A DNA stretch of 16,445 nucleotides from an uncultured Oscillospiraceae bacterium (lineage in GTDB: Bacteria > Bacillota > Clostridia > Oscillospirales > Oscillospiraceae): NCBI GenBank assembly GCA_910583885.1, contig CAJUAC010000063.1, positions 1-16,445 on the forward strand, given 5' to 3'. Shown in pieces: positions 7,152 to 12,223 of this stretch. The notes beneath the pieces were generated by a model that did not search any database, was not told where the DNA came from, and saw only the letters and a program-made list of their open reading frames with translations. How positions within the stretch are numbered: the stretch's first letter is position 1; each line of letters begins with the position of its first letter. Both the position numbers and the translations under genes were made by a program.

Positions 7152-7598
7152 CTTTGATAACAATCCGTATTTTTGCAATTCTTCTTGCAGAATGGCTGCC
7201 ACTTCCGGGGTACTGACCGTTCTCCTCCCTGGCTGCTGCCTACATAAGGTGCCCTATTCCGACTAAACCCACAAAAATCTGCCAAGGAGTGTGCATTTCC
7301 CCTATATGTTTTCACACAGCGTTTTGTTCAGCAGATTTACATAAGTATTTCAATAATTTTTAGTACAGCAAGTTATACACATTTTCCACATGGTTTTCCA
7401 CAAGAATTTTTTCCTTTTATTTCAACGATATTCTCAGTATATTCCAAAAAATGGAAAAGTCTGGACTTAGATTTTCGCTACCTTCCAACTCTCTATTTCA
7501 GTTTACATAATGACACATTGTGCAACAATCCGCTATTTCCCATTCTTTCCCGCCAAAACTGGCCATGCCTGCCGCCTCCCCAGAGGGCTGCCTGTCAT
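7152..7598. other. AT-rich gene-free stretch between two terminators
   Basis: About 450 bases bounded by the terminators of two converging transcription units. No convincing reading frame is present on either strand. From about 7290 to 7540 it is far more AT-rich than the rest of the window. It holds three DnaA-box-like 9-mers (7373-7402), an inverted pair AAATCTGC...GCAGATTT around 7274-7338, TTCCA-A5-TGGAA near 7450, and an 11-base match to a XerD-type dif arm at 7500-7510. A small RNA cannot be excluded. Confidence 0.6.
7373..7402 (+). other. Cluster of three tandem DnaA-box-like 9-mers
   Basis: TTATACACA (7373-7381) fits the DnaA-box consensus TTATNCACA exactly. TTTTCCACA at 7382-7390 and again at 7394-7402 differs from TTATCCACA at one position. 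All three point the same way, with steps of 9 and 12 bases, next to an AT-rich run (7403-7460). No dnaA, dnaN or plasmid replication gene is in the window. Confidence 0.45.
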
Positions 7599-7639
7599 AA
7601 AAACAGATGCAGCCCCCCAATTTCCAGGGACTGCATCTG
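7599..7639 (-). terminator. Intrinsic terminator of the DUF3786-M20 operon
   Basis: On the minus strand CAGATGCAGTCCC pairs with GGGGCTGCATCTG (13 bp with one G-T pair, loop of about 10), directly followed by TTTTT. This is a textbook intrinsic terminator, about 180 bases after the M20 peptidase stop. The right arm can also pair with 7585-7594 further downstream, putting the T-run in a loop. Confidence 0.85.
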
Positions 7640-7642
7640 CTA

Positions 7643-7801
7643 TTATGGTAATCGCGACAACGATGCCAGAATTTTTACAGCCACGCCGGGAAGGCTGTCC
7701 GGCATCTGGTCAAGGGCTGCGACACCAAACTGGGCCACAAGCTGATGGGGGCTTGTGCGCTTTTCTTTGTATGGGCCGTAACAGGTTCCCTCTCTTTTCA
7801 T
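7643..7801 (-). CDS. Possible 52-residue small protein, function unknown
   Basis: An open frame starting with ATG at 7801 and ending with TAA at 7643, lying between the M20 peptidase stop (20 bases upstream) and the terminator at 7599-7639. The protein begins MKREGTCYGPYKEKRTSP and ends VKILASLSRLP. Codon choice in the second half resembles the neighbouring genes, but there is no good ribosome-binding site and I recognise no family. It could equally be a 3' untranslated region or the remnant of a lost gene. Confidence 0.2.
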   Translation of the reverse strand: MKREGTCYGPYKEKRTSPHQLVAQFGVAALDQMPDSLPGVAVKILASLSRLP

Positions 7802-7821
7802 GATACCGCTTGCTGGCGGAG

Positions 7822-8970
7822 TTAGTTCCCGCTGTTGGGGAACGAGTGGAGAATCAGCTCAAAGCACAGGCGCAGGCCGGGCAGCAGGCTGTCAATCCGC
7901 ACAAACTCCTCCCGGGTGTGGGCCCCGCCTCCCGAATAGCAGCTCACGCCGATGGCGGGGATGCCCACAGAGAGGGGGATATTACAGTCAGTGGACGCCG
8001 TGCGGAGCCGGGGATCCGCGCCGAAGTGCCGGCGAACCGCTGCCGCCGTCCGGTCTATCATAGCCTTGTGCCGGGCCGGGTCCACGCTGCCACTACAGGG
8101 CCGGTCGCCAATCAGTTCCACGTTGATCTGCGCACCCTTGGCCCGGTAGAAAGCCACGGCTGCCTGTAAATGCTCCTCCATCAGCTGGAGGTTCTCCCGC
8201 CGGTCCGAGCGGAACTCGTAGAGCATCTCCGCCTGCTGGGCAATGGTGTTGACGGAGGTACCGCCCTGGATCACCCCCACGTTTTGGGTGGTCTTGCCCT
8301 CCTCCGGCATCTTAATCATATAGAGGCTGTCGATGAGGGAGGCCAGATAGGCGATGGCGTTCTGGTTGCCGAACTTAGAGTAGGAGTGGCCGCCCTCTGT
8401 CAGCACCTCCACCCGGTAGCGCTTGGAGCCCACTGCACCGGTGGTGATGGCGCAGTCCACACCATCGAGGGTGAAGAACTCGGCGATACGGCTGCCGAAG
8501 GTCTCCATAATCTTCCGGGAGCCCTTCAGGTTGCCCAGCCCCTCCTCGCCGGAGTTGATGACCAGAAGCATACCGCCCTCAGAGGGTTCCAGCCCCTCCC
8601 GGGCGATAAATTTAGCGGCGGTCATCAGGGCAACGACGTTGGCCGTATCGTCGCCTATGCCGGGGCACTTGATCAGGCCGTCCTCCACCTTCAAGGGCAG
8701 GGGGGCTGTGTCCGGGAAGACAACGTCGCTATGGGCCATAAAGACCGTCAGCGGCCCTTTGTCCGTGGGCCCGATGGGGTAAATGACATTGAGGGCCTCA
8801 TCCATGTAGACCCCCTTGGCCCCCTGGCGGGTGAGCCACTCCTGGCAGAAGGCGGCGCGCCGCTCCTCGTGGTTGGAGGGCGCGGGGATCTGGGCCAGCT
8901 CCAGCAGCAGCTGGTAGGCCTCCTCCTGATGCTGGTCAATGTAGGTCAGAATCCTCTGGGACAGTTCCAT
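7822..8970 (-). CDS. M20 family metallopeptidase (peptidase T-like)
   Basis: A 382-residue cytoplasmic zinc hydrolase of the M20/M25/M40 clan, which removes amino acids from small peptides or related amides. The metal site can be traced: H80 and D82 in FMAHSDVVF, D107 in GIGDDTAN, E142-E143 in NSGEEGLG (general base and ligand), D169 in FTLDG, and H351 in GGGAHTREE. The first motif is AHSD instead of the more common GHxD. The lid-domain histidine is likely in EGGHSYSKFG (195). Full length for the family. ATG 8970 follows AAAGGAG at good distance. It is downstream of the DUF3786 gene with an 87-base gap holding a GC-rich hairpin but no clear promoter, so the two are probably cotranscribed. Substrate is uncertain. 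Confidence 0.9.
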   Translation of the reverse strand: MELSQRILTYIDQHQEEAYQLLLELAQIPAPSNHEERRAAFCQEWLTRQGAKGVYMDEALNVIYPIGPTDKGPLTVFMAHSDVVFPDTAPLPLKVEDGLIKCPGIGDDTANVVALMTAAKFIAREGLEPSEGGMLLVINSGEEGLGNLKGSRKIMETFGSRIAEFFTLDGVDCAITTGAVGSKRYRVEVLTEGGHSYSKFGNQNAIAYLASLIDSLYMIKMPEEGKTTQNVGVIQGGTSVNTIAQQAEMLYEFRSDRRENLQLMEEHLQAAVAFYRAKGAQINVELIGDRPCSGSVDPARHKAMIDRTAAAVRRHFGADPRLRTASTDCNIPLSVGIPAIGVSCYSGGGAHTREEFVRIDSLLPGLRLCFELILHSFPNSGN

Positions 8971-9057
8971 TTTCCTCTTGCTCCTTTCTTCTCAATCCGC
9001 TGCGGCGGGGCAGCCCCATCCACAACCCCGCCTAATTATCGCATATCTGCCCTCCTC

Positions 9058-9681
9058 TTAATGCACCAGGCGCAGCCCGGCGGCATCCACCAGCTGGGAG
9101 ACCCCCTCGCCGGCAATCGTGACAACACTCTCCACATGGATGAAATCCGTGGCGCTCTGGTCAAACAGCAGGTTCGCCTGGGCCTCAAACTCATCGTCGG
9201 CATCCCAGAAATACAGCCGCATAGGGATGCAGGCAAAGGCAGGGAGCTGGTAGCCACCGCCGGGGAGGGCCATCCCCCGCAGCCGCTCCACCGCCCCAGG
9301 CAGCAGATCCTCGTGGCCGGAGAAGGCCCTGGCCAGGGGCAGGATCGTCCCCCGCTGGAATGCAGCGGCAAAGGGGGAGGCGTGCCGCAGGTCCCGGAAG
9401 GGCATCCACTGCCCCGCCAGCCGGGCGCCCGGTGTGCAGTAGTGGAAGAGCGTGTAGATGTTCATCGTCTCCGTATAGGTGACAGGCCTGGTGTCTGTCA
9501 GGCAGCGGATCACCCCGTCCGCCCGGCCAACGGCAAACTGCCGGCCAAAATGCCACAGGCGCAGCTGCTCCCCGTCCGCCTCCAGCTCGGGGAGCTTCCG
9601 GCACAGCGCGGCCTGGTCCATAGCCAGGAACCGCTCCCTCCACTGTTCACACTGCTTTTCATAGTTGGACCGCTTCTCCAT
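9058..9681 (-). CDS. DUF3786 domain-containing protein
   Basis: A 207-residue soluble protein of unknown function. The blocks YTETMNIYTLFHYCTPGARLAGQWMPF (roughly 68-95), FAAAFQRGTILPLARAF (104-120) and the acidic FWDADDEFEAQANLLFDQSA (158-177) are what I recall of DUF3786, a domain common in anaerobic Clostridia and some Deltaproteobacteria. Its biochemical role is not known; in anaerobes it tends to occur with corrinoid or redox genes, but nothing of that kind is next to it here. ATG 9681 has GAGGGG 9 bases upstream. It is the first gene of a unit with the M20 peptidase and has its own promoter (9722-9750). Confidence 0.8.
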   Translation of the reverse strand: MEKRSNYEKQCEQWRERFLAMDQAALCRKLPELEADGEQLRLWHFGRQFAVGRADGVIRCLTDTRPVTYTETMNIYTLFHYCTPGARLAGQWMPFRDLRHASPFAAAFQRGTILPLARAFSGHEDLLPGAVERLRGMALPGGGYQLPAFACIPMRLYFWDADDEFEAQANLLFDQSATDFIHVESVVTIAGEGVSQLVDAAGLRLVH

Positions 9682-9711
9682 AACAACCGTCCCCTCTCCT
9701 TACTATACATG

Positions 9712-9730
9712 TGGTACCTCCATTGTACCA
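9712..9730. promoter_or_regulatory. Inverted repeat over the -10 box, possible operator
   Basis: TGGTAC-N7-GTACCA, a perfect 6+6 dyad covering the -10 box and the expected start of transcription. Its place suits a repressor. No matching regulator is recognised in the window. Confidence 0.4.
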
Positions 9731-9750
9731 TCCTATATTGGAAACCGCAA
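9722..9750 (-). promoter_or_regulatory. Promoter of the DUF3786-M20 operon
   Basis: TTGCGG (9745-9750), 17 bases, TACAAT (9722-9727) on the minus strand. The -10 box lies inside an inverted repeat described in the next entry. Confidence 0.65.
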
Positions 9751-9768
9751 CACACCCTTTTGCGGGAA

Positions 9769-9806
9769 AACAGGCAGCGGCCGGATCCCTCCGGCCGCTG
9801 CCTGTT
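9769..9806 (-). terminator. Terminator after the YbjQ gene
   Basis: A perfect stem of 16-17 bp (9769-9785 with 9790-9806) and a TCCC/GGGA loop, followed on the minus strand by TTTTCCCG. It lies 18 bases after the YbjQ stop codon and closes the MerR operon. Confidence 0.85.
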
Positions 9807-9824
9807 GGTTCTCCATCCGCCCTG

Positions 9825-10136
9825 TCAGCGGATCTTGACCGCCGTACCGTAGGCGATGACCTCCGCCGCCCCCTGCATCACAGAGGACGAGCCGTAGCGG
9901 ACATTTACAACCGCATCCGCCCCCAAGGCCTCCGCCTCGTCCACCATCCGTTTGGTGGCGATCTGGCGGGCCTCGGTAATCATCTCTGTGTAACCGGTGA
10001 TCTCCCCGCCAACCAGGGTCTTCATACCCGCCATGAAATCCTTTCCAAAGTTCTTCGACTGTACAATGGTCCCCTTCACGATCCCCAGGGCCTCAATCTC
10101 CTTCCCCGGGATATGGTCAATATTGAGCAGCAGCAT
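9825..10136 (-). CDS. YbjQ/UPF0145 family protein
   Basis: A 103-residue protein covering the whole UPF0145 (DUF74, YbjQ) family, small proteins that form pentameric rings; function is not established, with heavy-metal binding proposed for some. Family blocks visible: GIVKGTIVQSKNFGKDFMAG, GGEITGYTEMITEARQIATKRM and ALGADAVVNVRYG, then a C-terminal strand. ATG 10136 follows AAGGAGG. It is the last gene of the MerR operon: its first 20 bases overlap the end of the preceding membrane protein, and a strong terminator follows. Co-translation with two membrane proteins suggests a role at the membrane, which is inference. Confidence 0.92.
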   Translation of the reverse strand: MLLLNIDHIPGKEIEALGIVKGTIVQSKNFGKDFMAGMKTLVGGEITGYTEMITEARQIATKRMVDEAEALGADAVVNVRYGSSSVMQGAAEVIAYGTAVKIR

Positions 10137-10380
10137 CTTCTTCTCCTCCTTGAATTTCTCTCAGTCTTGTCTTTAAATTGATCCAAATGGGGAGGATTGT
10201 CCCCACTTCGAACACGATCAGCAGCGCCAGCAGCTTTGCTGTCAGGCCCGCCGGGTCCAGCCCGGCGCGCAGCCACAGCAGCACCAGTGCCGCCACCACC
10301 CGCACCAGGGTAGAGGATACCGCGCCCCACACGGCGTTTTTCCGCCGCCGCGCCTGGGCCTCAGTATTTTTTGGCCTCAT
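10117..10380 (-). CDS. Small two-helix membrane protein, second copy of the MerR membrane module
   Basis: An 87-residue protein with a basic N-terminus (RPKNTEAQARRRK), membrane segments at about 16-40 and 46-66, and the tail RLREIQGGEEDAAAQY (72-87). The layout and the tail match the C-terminal part of the MerR regulator upstream and the 85-residue protein in between. By the positive-inside rule both ends would be cytoplasmic. I know no named family. ATG 10380 is chosen over an earlier TTG because GGAGGGG stands just before it and because the same nested start is seen at the neighbouring junctions; the gene begins 20 bases inside the previous one, and the next gene starts 20 bases inside it. 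The partner or ligand is unknown. Confidence 0.8.
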   Translation of the reverse strand: MRPKNTEAQARRRKNAVWGAVSSTLVRVVAALVLLWLRAGLDPAGLTAKLLALLIVFEVGTILPIWINLKTRLREIQGGEEDAAAQY

Positions 10381-10618
10381 CCTCTTCCCCTCCGTCAATT
10401 TCCCGGAGCCGTTGCCACATAGCGGCCACTACGCCAATAACCACCGCGCCGCCTGCCACCAGGTACAGCAGCAGGAAGGGCAGGGCCGCCCGGGCCTCCG
10501 GCTGGGCCCCCAGCAGCCCTGCGGCGTAGGCCATCAGCGCAACCAAGGGGCCTACATAGGCTGCCACCAGCACTGCCACCACAATGGGGGCAATCTTCTT
10601 TTTAGTATTGTTTCGCAT
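10361..10618 (-). CDS. Small two-helix membrane protein, first copy of the MerR membrane module
   Basis: An 85-residue protein: short basic start (MRNNTKKK), membrane segments at about 9-35 and 43-67, and the cytoplasmic tail RLREIDGGEEDEAKKY (70-85). It resembles the last 76 residues of the MerR protein upstream in length, topology and tail, which suggests a gene duplication that freed the membrane domain from the DNA-binding part. ATG 10618 overlaps the end of merR by 17 bases; AGAGGGGAG before it serves as ribosome-binding site. An earlier in-frame start (10681) would lie deep inside merR and has no support. A likely role is to pair with or compete for the membrane part of the regulator (inference). 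Confidence 0.8.
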   Translation of the reverse strand: MRNNTKKKIAPIVVAVLVAAYVGPLVALMAYAAGLLGAQPEARAALPFLLLYLVAGGAVVIGVVAAMWQRLREIDGGEEDEAKKY

Positions 10619-11252
10619 CGTCAATCTCCCCTCTTCCGATTTCCTTGATCCGCTGGAACAGAGCCAGCAGCACCCCAGCAATCATCAGCAGCGGCACCGC
10701 CTCCATCACCAGCAGGACCGCCAATGGCGGCGCGTTGGCCGGGTTGATACAGAACCTCCAGAGCATCACCGCCGCCAGGGCCGCCAGCGGCACCACCAGC
10801 GCCGCCGTAATCACCACAGGCGCCACATACCGGATGCGTACATCCTGGCGCTGCTTGTTCTGGAAGGTAGTGCCGGACTGCTCCAGCTTCTCCATCTCCT
10901 CCAGCACGCCCTCCGCGTCCAGCTCCCGCAGCGGGATTTCCCTCTCCTTCAGCAGCGTACACAGCCGCGCCGCCTCGTCCAGGTTCCGCCGCTCCCGCTC
11001 CAGGGTGACCAGGTGGCGGCGCATCCCGTCGCCGACGGTCTGCGTCCCCTCCTGCATCCGACGGATCTCCTCAATGGGGACGCCCAGCTTGCGCAGCAGC
11101 TTGATGCGCCGCAGCACATCCACCTCCCCCTGGCCGTAGTCCCGGTAGCCGTTCTCACTGTTGCGGCTGGGGGAGAGCAGGCCTTTCTCCTCATAGAAGC
11201 GGATGTTCTTTTTGGTGATGCCCACCAGGGCCTCCACCTCGTTGATCTTCAC
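10602..11252 (-). CDS. MerR family regulator with C-terminal two-helix membrane domain
   Basis: A 216-residue protein. Residues 2-70 are a MerR winged helix (INEVEALVGITKKNIRFYEEKGLLSP, then NGYRDYGQGEVDVLRRIKLLRKLGVPIEEI). About 74-107 form the long dimer helix (MRRHLVTLERERRNLDEAARL). Past a linker come two hydrophobic segments at about 141-169 and 174-199 and the tail RIKEIGRGEIDDAKQY. MerR proteins normally twist promoters with a 19-bp spacer into activity when a C-terminal ligand domain is filled; here that domain is membrane-embedded. The start is GTG 11252 because GGGAGG lies 7 bases upstream. Its promoter (11277-11307) has a 19-bp spacer with a dyad, so self-regulation is likely. The next three genes are translationally coupled to it. 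Confidence 0.9.
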   Translation of the reverse strand: MKINEVEALVGITKKNIRFYEEKGLLSPSRNSENGYRDYGQGEVDVLRRIKLLRKLGVPIEEIRRMQEGTQTVGDGMRRHLVTLERERRNLDEAARLCTLLKEREIPLRELDAEGVLEEMEKLEQSGTTFQNKQRQDVRIRYVAPVVITAALVVPLAALAAVMLWRFCINPANAPPLAVLLVMEAVPLLMIAGVLLALFQRIKEIGRGEIDDAKQY

Positions 11253-11276
11253 GGCCCCACCTCCCTTTTCACTCCA

Positions 11277-11307
11277 ATTGTACACCCTCCACCAGGGGGA
11301 AGGTCAA
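11277..11307 (-). promoter_or_regulatory. MerR-type promoter/operator of the MerR operon
   Basis: TTGACC (11302-11307), a 19-base spacer and TACAAT (11277-11282) on the minus strand. A 19-base spacer is the hallmark of promoters activated by MerR proteins. The spacer is centred on a dyad, ACCCTCC-N7-GGAAGGT on the + strand (11284-11304, 6 of 7 pairs). The -35 overlaps the stop codon of the YhfC-like gene. Confidence 0.85.
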
Positions 11308-12059
11308 GCAATTTCCACTTTTTCGGGCAAATTTTTGTAGACTTGTGCCGCCAGCCAAACTACCGCCAAAGCAAACACCGCTACCAACAGCTCCAGGACC
11401 GCAATGGGCAGGTAGGCGTTGCATACGAGGGCAAGGAAGTCCAGCAGGAAATGGAGCACGATGGCCGCAGGGAACAGCCACAGCTTCCCGGGCCGGGTGG
11501 CGGCGGTGAACACCAGCACAGAGGCGGCCATATGGAACGCGATGGCGGAGATGCGCTCGAACCCTCCCCACAGGAAGGCGGAGGCTGGATAGGATGCCAG
11601 CGTTGCCGCCGCGCTCTCCAGCTCCGGGGCCAGCGCCCCACCGCTGGTCCATGTGGACAGGAGGATCAGGTTGTTCACCATCGTCAGCCCCAGCAGCAGA
11701 AACGCCTCAATCCCACCATGGCCAATACCATAGCTGAGGGCTGTCACCCGGTCCCGCTGTTTCCGCAGCACCAGCTTGAAGGCGAGGAAGCGGCCCACCT
11801 CCTCAAATATCCCAGCCGCCAGGCCGCCGTAGAGTCCATAGAGCCAGATGTTGTCCTGGATGACCGGCCCCAGGGAGCTTCCCAGTACCAGGTTGTGGAA
11901 GATTGCCTCCAGCACCATAGCAAAGAGGATAAATGTTGCCGCACCCACGGCGAAGCTGGACCACCGCCCGCCCCGCCGGTGAAGGAACAGCATGATCCCT
12001 ACCGGGACCACTACCGTCAGGACCGCGTTGCAGGCCATCACAATCATTGCAGCACTCAA
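11304..12059 (-). CDS. YhfC-type glutamic intramembrane protease
   Basis: A 251-residue polytopic membrane protein with about seven hydrophobic segments. The motifs fit the YhfC family (DUF2324), relatives of PrsW and CPBP proteases that cut peptide bonds inside the membrane: EEVGR at 86-90 (the EExxR catalytic motif), GIGHGGIEA with H114, FERISAIAFH with H176, and LHFLLDF with H203. The start is uncertain: TTG 12059 has AGAAGG 7 bases upstream and gives the family-like opening MSAAMIVM; TTG 12065 and ATG 12047 are alternatives. It sits directly upstream of the membrane-anchored MerR gene and shares an almost identical promoter with it, with no terminator between them. The substrate is unknown; the tethered MerR is the nearest candidate (inference). 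Confidence 0.85.
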   Translation of the reverse strand: MSAAMIVMACNAVLTVVVPVGIMLFLHRRGGRWSSFAVGAATFILFAMVLEAIFHNLVLGSSLGPVIQDNIWLYGLYGGLAAGIFEEVGRFLAFKLVLRKQRDRVTALSYGIGHGGIEAFLLLGLTMVNNLILLSTWTSGGALAPELESAAATLASYPASAFLWGGFERISAIAFHMAASVLVFTAATRPGKLWLFPAAIVLHFLLDFLALVCNAYLPIAVLELLVAVFALAVVWLAAQVYKNLPEKVEIA

Positions 12060-12112
12060 TATCAACCCTTCTTTCCGGCCGCCACACTGCCCGGCGGCCC
12101 TTTTCTGCGCTT

Positions 12113-12143
12113 AGCATACCCCTTCCACCAGGGGGAAAGTCAA
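12113..12143 (-). promoter_or_regulatory. MerR-type promoter/operator of the YhfC-like gene
   Basis: TTGACT (12138-12143), a 19-base spacer and TATGCT (12113-12118) on the minus strand. Positions 12117-12144 match 11281-11308 at 25 of 28 bases, including the whole central ACCAGGGGG block. The leader after it holds a GC-rich hairpin (12077-12083 with 12093-12099) just before the ribosome-binding site. Confidence 0.8.
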
Positions 12144-12187
12144 GTACTTTCCGCAAATTTCCCGCAAAAACCTGTCCACACAGGGAA

Positions 12188-12217
12188 ACCGCCCTTCCCG
12201 TTCCCAGGAAGGGCGGT
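12188..12217 (-). terminator. Terminator after the M3 peptidase gene
   Basis: ACCGCCCTTCC (12188-12198) and its exact complement (12207-12217) form an 11-bp stem with an 8-base loop, 6 bases after the peptidase stop codon. Only TTT follows on the minus strand, so it may work with moderate efficiency. Confidence 0.7.
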
Positions 12218-12223
12218 GTTTCT

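Noticed and set aside
7290..7540. Chromosomal replication origin (oriC)
   Set aside because: DnaA-like boxes and AT-richness fit, but dnaA, dnaN, rpmH and other origin neighbours are absent and gene directions on the right side run toward, not away from, this point.
9036..9050. Minimal frame ATG-CGA-TAA behind GAGGAGG before the M20 gene
   Set aside because: A two-codon frame with a good ribosome-binding site is curious, but such a short match arises easily by chance just after the DUF3786 stop and nothing else supports a function.
8170..9852. 560-codon open frame on the + strand across the M20 and DUF3786 genes
   Set aside because: It crosses two genes, their gap and a promoter on the other strand; composition is that of an antisense shadow and no ribosome-binding site or motif supports it.
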